From Phocaeicola plebeius DSM 17135 (lineage in GTDB: Bacteria; Bacteroidota; Bacteroidia; Bacteroidales; Bacteroidaceae), in NCBI RefSeq assembly GCF_000187895.1, contig NZ_DS990130.1, positions 186,001-250,000 of the forward strand: DNA of 64,000 nt, read 5' to 3'. Made by a program: the position numbers and the translations under genes. The notes below the pieces were generated by a model. The model ran no database searches and was not told the origin of the DNA. It saw only the letters and a list, made by a program, of their open reading frames with translations. Shown in pieces: positions 1 to 8,569 of the stretch; position 1 is the stretch's first letter; each line of letters starts with the position of its first letter.

Positions 1-167
1 TTTTCATCCTTTGCTCCGTGTTTTTTCAATGTGTTGACTGCTCCTTCAAGTAAAGCTCCCGTAATGTTATGATTCCATTCAGATACTACGATACCGAAGC
101 GCATCTGTGAGGCATCGGGTACGGAGTTAAAGTCGTAATCTGAAAGATTGTGATAAGCTGTAGCCAT
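1..167 (-). CDS. ribH: 6,7-dimethyl-8-ribityllumazine synthase, partial (N-terminus)
   Basis: The gene reads leftward off the window edge, so only about 55 N-terminal residues are present. They begin [18 protein letters not shown] and continue through [20 protein letters not shown]. The segment FGIVVSEWN followed by a helix ending in a gene-specific Lys-His matches the start of lumazine synthase, where this strand and helix form the pyrimidine-binding part of the active site. The enzyme condenses 5-amino-6-ribitylaminouracil with dihydroxybutanone phosphate in riboflavin synthesis. The start is the ATG at 165-167. A terminator separates it from the TPR gene upstream, although the TPR-ribH order is common in Bacteroides. 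Confidence 0.88.
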   Translation of the reverse strand, partial: MATAYHNLSDYDFNSVPDASQMRFGIVVSEWNHNITGALLEGAVNTLKKHGAKDE

Positions 168-205
168 ATTGTTTGTCTTTTTAAGTTTGTATGTTAAAGA
201 AAAAA

Positions 206-231
206 GCCGGACCGAAAAACCTCGGTCCGGC
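206..231 (-). terminator. Rho-independent terminator after the TPR gene
   Basis: A 10-bp perfect stem (GCCGGACCGA with its complement) closes a 6-nt loop. Read on the minus strand it is followed by a run of T residues. It lies between the TPR gene and ribH, so it would end or attenuate transcription before ribH. Confidence 0.85.
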
Positions 232-272
232 CTGAATGATACTTATACTAATAGAAGTATGTTTCTTGTGGT

Positions 273-950
273 TTATTTCAAAGAAGCACGTTCGATGTAC
301 TTATCGATGTCCATTGCCTGATATGAGTTACCGTATTTGTTCTTAACCTGCTTGTAAGCTTCTACGGCTTCTGCATTCTTTCCTTGTTTTTCCAGGATTT
401 GTCCAGCCTGAATCAGAAAAATCGGGCTAATTGACAAACTGTTGGCACGGTCGGCTGCTTTCAACAAAGTAGCGGCAGCTTTGTCAAGCTGTCCAGTCTG
501 TGCATAGCAGTTTCCCAGAGCTCCCATTACTGAAGGAGCAACCAGTAAATCATCACCGCTGAATTTATCCAGATATTTGATAGCATCTTCGTATTTGCCT
601 AACTGTGCGTAGCAAAGTCCTGCGTATGCGTTTGCCAAGTTTCCTGCATCTGTACCGCTGAACTCGTCTGCCAGTTTCACAAAACCTGCATATCCCAGAC
701 TGTCACCCTTCAAGGCAACTTCAAAGTTATCAGCTCCGAAGTACTGTTCACCTTTGAAGATAGCTTCTGAAGCTTTCAGTTCATTCGGCTCAGAAATGAA
801 ATGTTTGTATCCGAGGAAACCTCCGACGATAACTACCAGAGCAACTACTGCTCCCAAAAGTACATTCTTGTTTTTAATCAGGAATGCTTCTGAAGTGCTG
901 AGCGCTTCGTCTACATTCAACGGGTCATTAGTGTGTTTTTGTTCAGTCAT
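273..950 (-). CDS. Membrane-anchored tetratricopeptide repeat protein
   Basis: This is a 225-residue protein with a short acidic N-terminus, one hydrophobic segment at about residues 28-48 (LLGAVVALVVIVGGFLGY) and TPR-like helical pairs from about residue 60 to the end. Recognisable repeats include NLANAYAGLCYAQLGKYEDA and GNCYAQTGQLDKA. The layout fits a bitopic inner-membrane protein with its TPR domain outside the cytoplasm, similar in outline to YfgM-type proteins. Such TPR domains bind partner proteins; the partner here is unknown. It is divergent from recF, with a TACTTTTG -7 element 47 bp upstream of its start, and it is followed by a terminator and ribH. Confidence 0.8.
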   Translation of the reverse strand: MTEQKHTNDPLNVDEALSTSEAFLIKNKNVLLGAVVALVVIVGGFLGYKHFISEPNELKASEAIFKGEQYFGADNFEVALKGDSLGYAGFVKLADEFSGTDAGNLANAYAGLCYAQLGKYEDAIKYLDKFSGDDLLVAPSVMGALGNCYAQTGQLDKAAATLLKAADRANSLSISPIFLIQAGQILEKQGKNAEAVEAYKQVKNKYGNSYQAMDIDKYIERASLK

Positions 951-996
951 TTGATATTTGTTTTTTATTATTTTTCCAATCCACGTATTTGGACAG

Positions 997-1004
997 CAAA
1001 AGTA
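997..1004 (-). promoter_or_regulatory. -7 element of the TPR gene
   Basis: TACTTTTG on the minus strand matches the Bacteroidota consensus TAnnTTTG, 47 bp before the TPR start codon. No clear TTG lies at the -33 position. Confidence 0.5.
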
Positions 1005-1067
1005 GTTGATTTATGTGTATAAATGAAATTTGCGGGCAGTTTTTTTAATCAATCTTGCTTTTATTGT

Positions 1068-1075
1068 TAAATTTG
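1068..1075 (+). promoter_or_regulatory. -7 element of recF
   Basis: TAAATTTG matches TAnnTTTG and lies 23 nt before the recF ATG, so the leader would be very short. No -33 TTG is seen at the expected spacing. Confidence 0.45.
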
Positions 1076-1098
1076 TATCCCAAATAGTGATTGTTTTT

Positions 1099-2220
1099 AT
1101 GTGGCTTAAACGCATTTCGATATTAAACTATAAGAATCTGGAACAGGCCGAGCTGGCTTTTTCCCGCAAGATGAACTGCATTATCGGAAAGAACGGGATG
1201 GGAAAGACCAACCTGATGGATGCTGTGTATTATCTTTCTTTTTGTAAGAGTGCAACTAACCCTATTGATTCTCAGAATATACGGCATGAACAGGACTTCT
1301 TTGTGCTGCAAGGTTTTTATGAAACAGAAGACGGTGATCCGGAAGAAGTGTATTGCGGGTTGAAGCGTCGGCAGAAGAAGCAGTTCAAGCGGAATAAGAA
1401 AGAGTATACCCGCTTGTCCGACCACATCGGATTGATTCCTTTAGTGATGGTTTCTCCGGCTGATACGTTGCTTATTGCCGGGGGGAGTGAGGAAAGAAGA
1501 CGATTCATGGACGTGGTGATTTCGCAGTTCGACCGGGAATATCTGGATGCGCTGATTCGCTACAATAAAGCCTTGGTACAGCGTAATACGTTGCTGAAAG
1601 CGGAACTGGAGCCCGACGAAGAACTGATGAACGTATGGGAAGAGATGATGGCTTCTACGGGTGAAGTGGTATTTCGTAAACGTCAGCAGTTCATCGATGA
1701 GTTTATTCCGATTTTCCAGTCATACTATTCTTATATATCCCAAAATCAGGAGGAAGTAAAACTTTCTTACCAGTCGCATGCGGCAGAGGGGGATTTGCTT
1801 GCCCTGCTGCGTGCCAACCGTCAGCGTGACCGGGTGATGGGCTACTCCTTGAAAGGTATTCATAAGGATGATTTGATTATGCAGCTGGGAGAGTTCCCCA
1901 TGAAGCGGGAAGGTTCTCAGGGGCAGAACAAAACGTATCTGATTGCCCTCAAGCTGGCACAGTTTGAATTTTTGAAGCGTACCGGAAGCGGTACGACTCC
2001 TTTGATTCTGCTGGATGATATTTTCGACAAACTGGATGCACTTCGTGTAGAGCAGATTGTCAAATTAGTGGCAGGAGATAATTTCGGACAGATTTTTATT
2101 ACCGATACCAACCGTGACCATCTGGACCGTATCTTGAAAAAGATAGAGGGCGATTACAAACTGTTTGAGGTGGAAAACGGAGAAGTGTCCGAACGAAAGG
2201 AGTCTTATGAAGCGGAATAA
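1099..2220 (+). CDS. recF: DNA replication and repair protein RecF
   Basis: RecF is an SMC/ABC-type ATPase that loads RecA at single-strand gaps together with RecOR. The 373-residue product has a Walker A motif GKNGMGKT at residues 30-37, the family core PADTLLIAGGSEERRRFMD, the ABC-like signature region around REGSQGQNKT, and a Walker B segment LILLDDIFDKLD near the C-terminus. I chose the ATG at 1099 because MWLKRISILNYKNLE aligns with the usual RecF start; a TTG at 1030 would add 23 hydrophobic residues that the family lacks. Its last 14 bases overlap the DUF721 gene, which implies translational coupling. Confidence 0.95.
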   Translation: MWLKRISILNYKNLEQAELAFSRKMNCIIGKNGMGKTNLMDAVYYLSFCKSATNPIDSQNIRHEQDFFVLQGFYETEDGDPEEVYCGLKRRQKKQFKRNKKEYTRLSDHIGLIPLVMVSPADTLLIAGGSEERRRFMDVVISQFDREYLDALIRYNKALVQRNTLLKAELEPDEELMNVWEEMMASTGEVVFRKRQQFIDEFIPIFQSYYSYISQNQEEVKLSYQSHAAEGDLLALLRANRQRDRVMGYSLKGIHKDDLIMQLGEFPMKREGSQGQNKTYLIALKLAQFEFLKRTGSGTTPLILLDDIFDKLDALRVEQIVKLVAGDNFGQIFITDTNRDHLDRILKKIEGDYKLFEVENGEVSERKESYEAE

Positions 2221-2497
2221 CACTGAACAGATTGGCGATGTGCTCCGGCAGTTTCTCCGCCAGCAAGGGCTGGAGACTCCATTGAATGAATATCGTCTGG
2301 TGGATGCCTGGAAAGATGTGGTGGGACCGGTCATTACCCGTTACACCACGAATCTTTTTATTAAAAACCAGGTACTTTATGTCAGTCTTTCTTCTTCCGT
2401 GATTCGTCAGGAACTGATGATGGGACGTGAAATGCTGATTCGTAACCTGAATGCCCAGGTCGGTTCTCAGGTTATTGTGAACATTGTGTTCCGTTGA
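2207..2497 (+). CDS. DUF721 (DciA-like) family protein
   Basis: This is a 96-residue protein of the DUF721 family. Family features visible are IGDVLRQFLRQQGLETPL at the N-terminus, VDAWKDVVGPVI, and a C-terminal KNQVLYVSLSSSVIRQELMM segment. Members related to DciA act in loading the replicative helicase in bacteria without DnaC; I infer a similar role from the domain and the recF neighbourhood only. The ATG at 2207 lies inside the end of recF. The 3' end overlaps the convergent 5-formyl-THF cyclo-ligase gene by 26 bp. Confidence 0.85.
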   Translation: MKRNNTEQIGDVLRQFLRQQGLETPLNEYRLVDAWKDVVGPVITRYTTNLFIKNQVLYVSLSSSVIRQELMMGREMLIRNLNAQVGSQVIVNIVFR

Positions 2498-3035
2498 ATA
2501 TGCAGCCTTGTTCCGTCCATACTTCGTCCATGGGCAGGTCTGTGGCTTCTACGGGAATATGTGGAAGCAGTTGGAATTGAAAGCATACCCCTATGCGATA
2601 GGATTGCAGTTTGGTCAAGGCGCGGTCGTAATATCCTTTTCCACGTCCTAACCGGTTGCCTGAGCGGTCGAAGGCCACACCAGGAATAATACTCAGCTCT
2701 ATTTCATGCAGATTTTCTACCAGGCTACCGGTGGGCTCTTCAATGCCGAAAGCACCGATTTGTAATGAATCTTCCCCTTCATAATACCGGAATTCCAGTT
2801 CATCTCCTTTGACAAGGGGAAGTACGATGCGCTTGTATGGATGCCAGCGCTTGATGAACTCGTGAGTCTGTACCTCATCGGATAGCGAGTGATAGAGCAG
2901 GAGAGTGTGTGCCTGCAAAAACAATGGATGGTCCTCCAGCTTTTGAAACAAGCTGGAAGACCATTCAGTTTTTTGAGCAACGGAATAATTCCGTTTTTCT
3001 TGTGCGATTAACCGTCGCAGTTCCTTTTTATCCAT
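2472..3035 (-). CDS. 5-formyltetrahydrofolate cyclo-ligase
   Basis: The enzyme converts 5-formyl-THF to 5,10-methenyl-THF with ATP in the cytoplasm. The 187-residue protein starts MDKKELRRLIAQEKR, as is typical for the family, and has the signature GNRLGRGKGYYDRAL, whose glycines and tyrosines form the ATP/substrate loop. The N-terminal basic residues match the family. It is the last gene of a leftward operon and starts 6 bp after the S41 protease gene. Its end overlaps the convergent DUF721 gene, with no room for a separate terminator between them. Confidence 0.9.
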   Translation of the reverse strand: MDKKELRRLIAQEKRNYSVAQKTEWSSSLFQKLEDHPLFLQAHTLLLYHSLSDEVQTHEFIKRWHPYKRIVLPLVKGDELEFRYYEGEDSLQIGAFGIEEPTGSLVENLHEIELSIIPGVAFDRSGNRLGRGKGYYDRALTKLQSYRIGVCFQFQLLPHIPVEATDLPMDEVWTEQGCIFNGTQCSQ

Positions 3036-3041
3036 AAGGTA

Positions 3042-4694
3042 TCATTCCTTTTTGTCAGTAGCTGCTTGCGGGCTTGGAGCCTGAGGGAAAGATTCACCTT
3101 TTTCCAGAATTTCTACGGCTTTCAGTACGGTCTTGTCCGATTCATTCAGGTATTCCACGTATGCTTCCATACCCAGCATGTTATAGATAATGTTTCCGTA
3201 CAAACTCATTTCGAACAAGCGGCGTGACTTCATCATCAGGTTGTTACGGCGTTTCAAGCCTTTTTTCTCCGCCCATGCGGCAAACTTATTCAGCAGGTTT
3301 TGTCCTTTCAGGTAGGTTTCCATCTTTTCCGGAGTATCATATTTCTGCAAGGTGCTGCGGTTCTGGTCGGTATAGTCGAACGTGTAGCGGATAATTAGTC
3401 CACGGTTAGCAGCCATGCGGAAGTACGAGGTCATGCCGGTTGTATCCTGTGGTACGAAAATGTCGGGCATTATACCTCCTCCTCCGTATACCGGACGGCC
3501 TAGGCGGGTGTGATATACTTCAGTCTCATCCTGCTTGATGCTGTCGGCAGAGAAGAATTCGCCGTGTTCATAACGGGTGAGCAAATCGAGTTCGTATTCC
3601 GATTCCTTACCTTTTTCGTAAGGTTTCTGTATGCAGCGTCCGGATGGGGTGTAGTAGCGTGCGATGGTCAGACGGATGGCAGAGCCGTCGCTGAATTCAA
3701 TGGGCTGCTGTACCAAACCTTTTCCGAAAGAACGGCGTCCTACGATGGTACCACGGTCATTGTCCTGGATGGCTCCGGCAAAGATTTCGCTGGCAGAAGC
3801 TGAACCTTCGTCCACCAGTACTACAAGCGGCATTTTCTGGTTGCTTCCTGTTCCGTTGGAGTTGTAGTCTTCGCGCGGCGACTTGCGTCCCTGGGTGTAG
3901 ACAATCAGACGGTTGTTAGGCAAGAACTCGTTGACCATCTGGATGGCAGCAGCCATATAACCTCCCGTATTTCCACGCAAGTCGACAATCAGGCCTTCAC
4001 AGTTCTTCTGATTCAGTTTGGCCAGTGCGATAAGCAGTTCCGGATAAGTGGTTTCACCAAACTTGTTGACTTTTATGTAGCCTACCTTTTCATTAATCAT
4101 ATAGGCGGCATCGATACTCTTCACCGGAATGTTTCCACGGATAACAGTGAAATGAAGCAAGTCCTTTTCGCCCGGACGGTAAACACCCAGTTTCACCTTA
4201 CTGCCTTTTTCACCTTTCAGGCGTTTCATGGCTTCACTGTTTGTCACAATCTTGCCGACAAAAGCAGAATCATCTACTTCTACAATACGGTCGCCTGCCA
4301 TCAAACCCACTTTTTCCGAGGGGCCGCCCTGAATGACGCTGTTTACATGGATGGTATCGTTCTGAATGGTAAACTGGATACCGATACCGCTGAAACTACC
4401 TTTCAAATCGGCGTTTACAGCTTCCAGGTCCTTGGCCGGAATATAAGAAGAGTGCGGGTCGAGTTCCGAAAGAATCTGCGGCATGGCTTCTTCCACCAGT
4501 TCGCCCATGTTTACCGTATCTACATACTGGTCGTCGATGATGCGCAACAACGCATTCAGCTTGTTGGATGAAGTGTTGATGATGCCCAGCTTGTTTCCTG
4601 AGAAATGGTTGGCATAGAATGTGCCGATGGCGATGCCCGCAATCAGGCAGATGGCCAACAGGAACGGGATAAAGCGTGTGTTATTGTTTTTCAT
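3042..4694 (-). CDS. C-terminal processing peptidase (S41 family)
   Basis: This is a periplasmic serine protease that trims protein C-termini. The 550-residue protein has an N-terminal signal anchor at about residues 8-30, a PDZ domain at about 90-170 (SGIGIQF, GPSEKVGLMAGDRIVEVDD), and the S41 core. The catalytic serine is in DEGSASASE and the lysine in SFGKGLVQ, about 25 residues later, forming the Ser-Lys dyad. KVGYIKVNKFG and LIVDLRGNTGG are core strands. A C-terminal extension of about 140 residues carries charged and Pro-rich sequence. The gene lies between dCMP deaminase (5 bp away) and the cyclo-ligase (6 bp), so they are co-transcribed. Confidence 0.93.
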   Translation of the reverse strand: MKNNNTRFIPFLLAICLIAGIAIGTFYANHFSGNKLGIINTSSNKLNALLRIIDDQYVDTVNMGELVEEAMPQILSELDPHSSYIPAKDLEAVNADLKGSFSGIGIQFTIQNDTIHVNSVIQGGPSEKVGLMAGDRIVEVDDSAFVGKIVTNSEAMKRLKGEKGSKVKLGVYRPGEKDLLHFTVIRGNIPVKSIDAAYMINEKVGYIKVNKFGETTYPELLIALAKLNQKNCEGLIVDLRGNTGGYMAAAIQMVNEFLPNNRLIVYTQGRKSPREDYNSNGTGSNQKMPLVVLVDEGSASASEIFAGAIQDNDRGTIVGRRSFGKGLVQQPIEFSDGSAIRLTIARYYTPSGRCIQKPYEKGKESEYELDLLTRYEHGEFFSADSIKQDETEVYHTRLGRPVYGGGGIMPDIFVPQDTTGMTSYFRMAANRGLIIRYTFDYTDQNRSTLQKYDTPEKMETYLKGQNLLNKFAAWAEKKGLKRRNNLMMKSRRLFEMSLYGNIIYNMLGMEAYVEYLNESDKTVLKAVEILEKGESFPQAPSPQAATDKKE

Positions 4695-4699
4695 GTTAT

Positions 4700-5134
4700 T
4701 TATTCATTGGGGTTAAGATATACAATTTCAATATTGGCTCTTTTCAGCAAGTCCAACCCGTCTTCCAAACGGTATTTTTCTGCATATACCACTCGTTTGA
4801 TACCAGCCTGAATAATCAGTTTGGCACATTCGATACACGGGGAGGCGGTGACATACATGGTAGCTCCTTCGCTGCTGTTACTGGAGCGGGCTATCTTGGT
4901 GATGGCATTGGCTTCAGCATGAAGCACATAGGGGCGGGTTACTCCGTTCTCATCTTCGCACACATTCTCAAAGCCGGCAGGAGTACCGTTGTAACCATCT
5001 GAAATAATCATTTTGTCTTTGACAATCAATGCGCCTACCTGTCGCCGTTGGCAATAGGAGTTCTCTGCCCAGATTAAGGCCATGCGCATGTAGCGTTTGT
5101 CCAGTATTTCTTGCTTATGTTCCGTTGGTTTCAT
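4700..5134 (-). CDS. dCMP deaminase (zinc cytidine/deoxycytidylate deaminase family)
   Basis: The 144-residue enzyme has the zinc-binding motifs HAEANAI and SPCIECAKLI, which supply one His and two Cys ligands and the catalytic Glu. It deaminates dCMP to dUMP for thymidylate synthesis. N-terminal KRYMRMALIWAENSYCQRRQ and DGYNGTP are typical of the ComEB/dCMP deaminase branch rather than cytidine or tRNA deaminases. I start at the ATG 5132-5134, because the upstream in-frame extension runs back into the preceding gene and has no family match. The gene lies 10 bp after the small lipoprotein gene and 5 bp before the S41 protease gene. Confidence 0.92.
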   Translation of the reverse strand: MKPTEHKQEILDKRYMRMALIWAENSYCQRRQVGALIVKDKMIISDGYNGTPAGFENVCEDENGVTRPYVLHAEANAITKIARSSNSSEGATMYVTASPCIECAKLIIQAGIKRVVYAEKYRLEDGLDLLKRANIEIVYLNPNE

Positions 5135-5144
5135 AGTGGTATGC

Positions 5145-5618
5145 TTAATCGTTGAATCCTTTGGGATAGAATTGAATATAATGATTCTTGTCGAGGTTGA
5201 ACAGCTTGATGGTTCTGGAACTTCCCCGATAGAATTTAGCATTGCTTATTTCGTCATAAAACGTTTTGTCCAGGCCACTGCGGTTTCCACTAGGCTTTAA
5301 CTGGATAGAAAAGCTCTGGTCTTCTCCGTTGGCACTCCATGTACCGGTAAAACTGAAATTACTTCCGTTGCCTTCCACGGTACCGTCTTCCTTGAAAATG
5401 ATGTTGTAGCTGTCCTGGCTGTCGTTGATTTTAGCTACTTCATCACGTGTCAGTGTGGAATTGAAATTGTTGTCATCCTTCCAGTCACTGGTACTATAGG
5501 AGTTGCTCCAGTGCCACGTCTGTCCGCTGGAGAAAATTTCGTTAACATCGTCTTTCTGGTTACATCCGGCTAGTAACAGGAGTAACGTAAAGAACCAGTA
5601 GAGTCTGAATGTCTTCAT
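5145..5618 (-). CDS. Small lipoprotein (DUF4847-like)
   Basis: This is a 157-residue predicted lipoprotein. The N-terminus MKTFRLYWFFTLLLLLAGC is a signal peptide ending in a lipobox, LAGC, with Cys 19 as the lipidation site. The rest is rich in Asp, Asn, Ser and Trp, with alternating strands (GTVEGNGSNFSFTGTWSANG) that suggest a small beta barrel or lipocalin-like fold. The family name DUF4847 is from memory. Its function is unknown. It lies 8 bp after the M3 peptidase gene and 10 bp before dCMP deaminase, within a conserved operon. Confidence 0.75.
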   Translation of the reverse strand: MKTFRLYWFFTLLLLLAGCNQKDDVNEIFSSGQTWHWSNSYSTSDWKDDNNFNSTLTRDEVAKINDSQDSYNIIFKEDGTVEGNGSNFSFTGTWSANGEDQSFSIQLKPSGNRSGLDKTFYDEISNAKFYRGSSRTIKLFNLDKNHYIQFYPKGFND

Positions 5619-5626
5619 TTGTATCC

Positions 5627-7666
5627 TTATTTTATACCATTTCTTTTTAATAGTGCTTCAATGGTCGGTTCCTGACCACGGAAACGTTTGTATAATGTCA
5701 TCGGGTGCTCAGTACCTCCTTTTGACAGTACATTCTCACGGAATGAACGGGCAGTTTCCTGATTGAAGATGCCTGTCTCCTTGAATACGGAGAAAGCATC
5801 GGCATCCAGCACCTCAGCCCATTTGTAGCTGTAATATCCGGCAGAATATCCTCCCGACATGATGTGACCAAACTGTACGCTCATGCAGGTGTCTTCCGGT
5901 TGCGGAAGCAGTTGCGTACGCTGCCATGCCTCTTTTTCGTAGGCTTTTACATCGCCTTCGAACTTGCTTTGGCGAGTGTACCAGGCCATATCAAGGAATC
6001 CGAAACTGAGCTGGCGCAGGCAGGCGTATGCCACGTTGAAATTGGAAGCATCAACGATGCGCTGAATCAGTTCTTGTGGGATGGGTTCGCCTGTCTGGTA
6101 ATGACATGCGAATGTATTCAAAAATTCTTTTTCTATGGCAAAGTTTTCCATGATTTGTGAAGGAAGTTCCACAAAATCCCAGTACACATTGGTTCCGCTC
6201 ATGCTTTGGAAACGGGTATTGGCAAACATGCCGTGTAATGCGTGCCCGAATTCGTGCAGGAAGGTATTTACTTCCGAGAATGTCAGCAGGGCAGGTTTGT
6301 CCTTGGTCGGTTTGGTAAAATTCATGGTGACAGACACATGCGGACGGCTGTTACATCCGTTGTCGTCTATCCATTGTTCCTTATAGCTGGTCATCCAGGC
6401 ACCCGAACGCTTGCCCTCGCGGGGATGGAAGTCTGTGTAGAGTACAGCCAGGAAACTTCCGTCGCGGTCGAACACTTCATACGCCTGTACGTCCGGATGA
6501 TATACCGGAATTTCCTTGTTTTCCTTGAAAGTGATGCCATACAAGCGGGTAGTCAGTCCGAATACACCGGCTTTTACACGGCTCAGTTCGAAGTAAGGGC
6601 GGAGCGCTTCTTCATCCAGGCTGAATTTCCGGTTTTTCAGCTTTTCCGCATAGTAAGAGAAATCCCACGGCATCAGTTCGAAGTCTTCACCTTCCAGTTC
6701 GCGGGCCAGGGCACGGATTTCTTCTACTTCCTGACGGGCAGTTGGCGTATAAGCTTCCAGCAGGTCGTTCAACAGTTTGTATACATTTTCGCTGTTTTCG
6801 GCCATGCGTTTTTTCAGTACATATTCAGCGTAATTCTTGAAGCCCAACAGTTGAGCCAGTTCCATGCGGAGGTTGACCAGCTGTTCCACAATCTTCAGGT
6901 TGTTGAATTCATTGTCGTGACAACATTGGGTGTTATAAGCCATGTAGAGCGTCTTTCTCAGTTCCCTCTTGTCACTGTATTTCATGAAAGGCACGTAGCT
7001 TGGGGCTTGCAGAGTGATTACCCAGCAACCTTCTTTCCCTTTTTCGTGTGCCGTATGTGCGGCTGCTTCTATGGCACTTTCTGGAAGTCCGGCCAGTTCG
7101 TCTTCGGTGTGCAGCACCAGTTCGTATCCATTGGTTTCTTTCAGGTGATTCTGCGAGAATTTCAATGTCAGGCTGCTCAGTTCCATGCTCAGCTTTCGGA
7201 AAGTAGTCTTGTCTTCTTCAGACAGATTGGCTCCGTTGCGAACAAAACCGTCGTATGACTTTTCCAGCAAACGACATTCTTCAGGAGTCAGCTGCAAGGA
7301 TTCTCTTTTATCGTATACCGCTTTTACGCGGGCAAAGAGCTGCTCGTTGAGGCTGATGTTGTTGGCATGTTCAGACAGTGCCGGAGTCAGCTTTTCTGCT
7401 ATTTCTTCCAGCGCGTCGCAGGTTTCCGCACTCAGCAAATTGAAGAGTACGGTAGTGACCCGGTCGAGGGTTTTCCCGGCATGCTCCAGAGCTAAAATGG
7501 TGTTCTGGAAAGTCGGTTCTTCCGGATTGCTGGTGATTTGCTGTATTTCCTTGTCCTCCAGTCGCATGCCTTCTCGAACGGCCGGTTCGTAGTCTTCAAT
7601 CCGTATCTGCTGGAAAGGAGTAGTATCGTGGAGTGTATGATAAGGTTGTAAAAATGGATTGTTCAT
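5627..7666 (-). CDS. M3 family oligopeptidase / peptidyl-dipeptidase Dcp
   Basis: This is a zinc metallopeptidase of the thimet oligopeptidase family, which degrades short peptides. The zinc motif HEFGHALHG is near residue 470 and is followed by the downstream Glu ligand in the region after SGTNVYWDFVELPSQ. The family C-terminal block GYSAGYYSYKWAEVLDADAF is intact. The length, 679 residues, is normal for Dcp/PrlC. No signal peptide is visible at MNNPFLQPYHTLHDTTPF, so it probably acts in the cytoplasm. It heads a five-gene leftward operon with 5-10 bp spacings, which may start at the Crp-type regulator 33 bp upstream. Confidence 0.92.
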   Translation of the reverse strand: MNNPFLQPYHTLHDTTPFQQIRIEDYEPAVREGMRLEDKEIQQITSNPEEPTFQNTILALEHAGKTLDRVTTVLFNLLSAETCDALEEIAEKLTPALSEHANNISLNEQLFARVKAVYDKRESLQLTPEECRLLEKSYDGFVRNGANLSEEDKTTFRKLSMELSSLTLKFSQNHLKETNGYELVLHTEDELAGLPESAIEAAAHTAHEKGKEGCWVITLQAPSYVPFMKYSDKRELRKTLYMAYNTQCCHDNEFNNLKIVEQLVNLRMELAQLLGFKNYAEYVLKKRMAENSENVYKLLNDLLEAYTPTARQEVEEIRALARELEGEDFELMPWDFSYYAEKLKNRKFSLDEEALRPYFELSRVKAGVFGLTTRLYGITFKENKEIPVYHPDVQAYEVFDRDGSFLAVLYTDFHPREGKRSGAWMTSYKEQWIDDNGCNSRPHVSVTMNFTKPTKDKPALLTFSEVNTFLHEFGHALHGMFANTRFQSMSGTNVYWDFVELPSQIMENFAIEKEFLNTFACHYQTGEPIPQELIQRIVDASNFNVAYACLRQLSFGFLDMAWYTRQSKFEGDVKAYEKEAWQRTQLLPQPEDTCMSVQFGHIMSGGYSAGYYSYKWAEVLDADAFSVFKETGIFNQETARSFRENVLSKGGTEHPMTLYKRFRGQEPTIEALLKRNGIK

Positions 7667-7699
7667 ATTGCTTCAAATAAATAAAGGTTGTAATTACGC

Positions 7700-8374
7700 T
7701 TAGTCTTTCTTATCTAACAGCAGTACTACCTCCCTTAGTTCGGGAATGCTGAAGGTACGCCGTCCTAACTGAATCAGTCCCCGGTTCTGAAGGTCGTTCA
7801 ATACGTTCGATACGTTGATGCGGGTATCGTCAATCAGGCGTGCCAAATCTTCCATTCGGATGGACAGTTTTTTCGCTCCGTATGGAGTCATGCAGCGCAG
7901 CAGAAGGAAGTTGATAATCTTGTCGCGCGTTTTTCCGATATGCGAATTCCACAATTTGTTGTAAATTACCTGACTCCGGTTGCTCAACATGTTCATGTAG
8001 TTCAGGTTGAACACCTCATACCGGCATAGCTCATTGAGAATGTATGATTTGTCAATGTTCAGTGTGTTGACCTCCGTAACCGCCGTGTAAGAAGCTGTGA
8101 AGTAAGGACGCATGCCAAACAAAGAATAAGGCTCGATTACATTCGGACTTTTAAAAGTTTCCCAAATTGTATATTGATGTGCTCTATCCTTGGACTCTAT
8201 TTGTACTTCTCCATCCAGCACAAAAATGAGTTGGTTGCATGGAGTATCCTGTCTAACCAGGCAGCTTCCAGGTTCATATTTGTTGAAGTGAATTTTTACT
8301 TTTTCCAGAATGTCAGTGAAGTCAAATTTCGACATACCCTGAAATAGAGGCAGCTGTAAAAGCTTATCGTACAT
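7700..8374 (-). CDS. Crp/Fnr family transcriptional regulator
   Basis: The protein of about 224 residues has an N-terminal cyclic-nucleotide-binding-like barrel (residues ~5-125, with FVLDGEVQIES) and a C-terminal winged helix. The recognition region is MEDLARLIDDTRINVSNVLNDL. No Fnr-type N-terminal cysteine cluster is present, so an iron-sulfur sensor is unlikely. The effector is not evident, and the Arg of the cAMP phosphate-binding cassette is not obvious. I start at the second Met (MYDKLLQLPLF), but the first Met four codons earlier is also possible. A CAAAGTTA sequence (TAACTTTG on its strand) lies 48 bp upstream of the start. Confidence 0.82.
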   Translation of the reverse strand: MYDKLLQLPLFQGMSKFDFTDILEKVKIHFNKYEPGSCLVRQDTPCNQLIFVLDGEVQIESKDRAHQYTIWETFKSPNVIEPYSLFGMRPYFTASYTAVTEVNTLNIDKSYILNELCRYEVFNLNYMNMLSNRSQVIYNKLWNSHIGKTRDKIINFLLLRCMTPYGAKKLSIRMEDLARLIDDTRINVSNVLNDLQNRGLIQLGRRTFSIPELREVVLLLDKKD

Positions 8375-8421
8375 TGTCAATTCCATTTCTCGTTAACTTT
8401 ATTAAGTTATCTTTTAACATA

Positions 8422-8429
8422 CAAAGTTA
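8422..8429 (-). promoter_or_regulatory. -7 element of the Crp-type regulator
   Basis: TAACTTTG on the minus strand matches TAnnTTTG. It lies about 48 bp before the regulator's start in the divergent intergenic region shared with the MarC gene. No -33 TTG was found. Confidence 0.5.
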
Positions 8430-8516
8430 AGTATATTTCCCTACTGAAAGTATCGTCCATTTATACCTTTTATCTTTTTTATTCTTTCTTACAGTCTGAT
8501 AATGTTTGTTCTTCCC

Positions 8517-8546
8517 TTGCAAGTGTGTAGAAAAATCATAACTTTG
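8517..8546 (+). promoter_or_regulatory. Promoter of the MarC-family gene
   Basis: TTG at 8517-8519, a 19-nt spacer and TAACTTTG at 8539-8546 form a full Bacteroidota promoter. The gene starts 24 nt later. Confidence 0.7.
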
Positions 8547-8569
8547 CAGTAATAATTTTGGATATAGCT

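Noticed and set aside
1030-1098. Upstream TTG start for recF
   Set aside because: It would add 23 residues absent from the family and overlap the likely promoter at 1068-1075.
6242-7258. Long plus-strand ORF opposite the M3 peptidase
   Set aside because: It is an antisense shadow of a well-supported gene with full family motifs and has no recognisable domain of its own.
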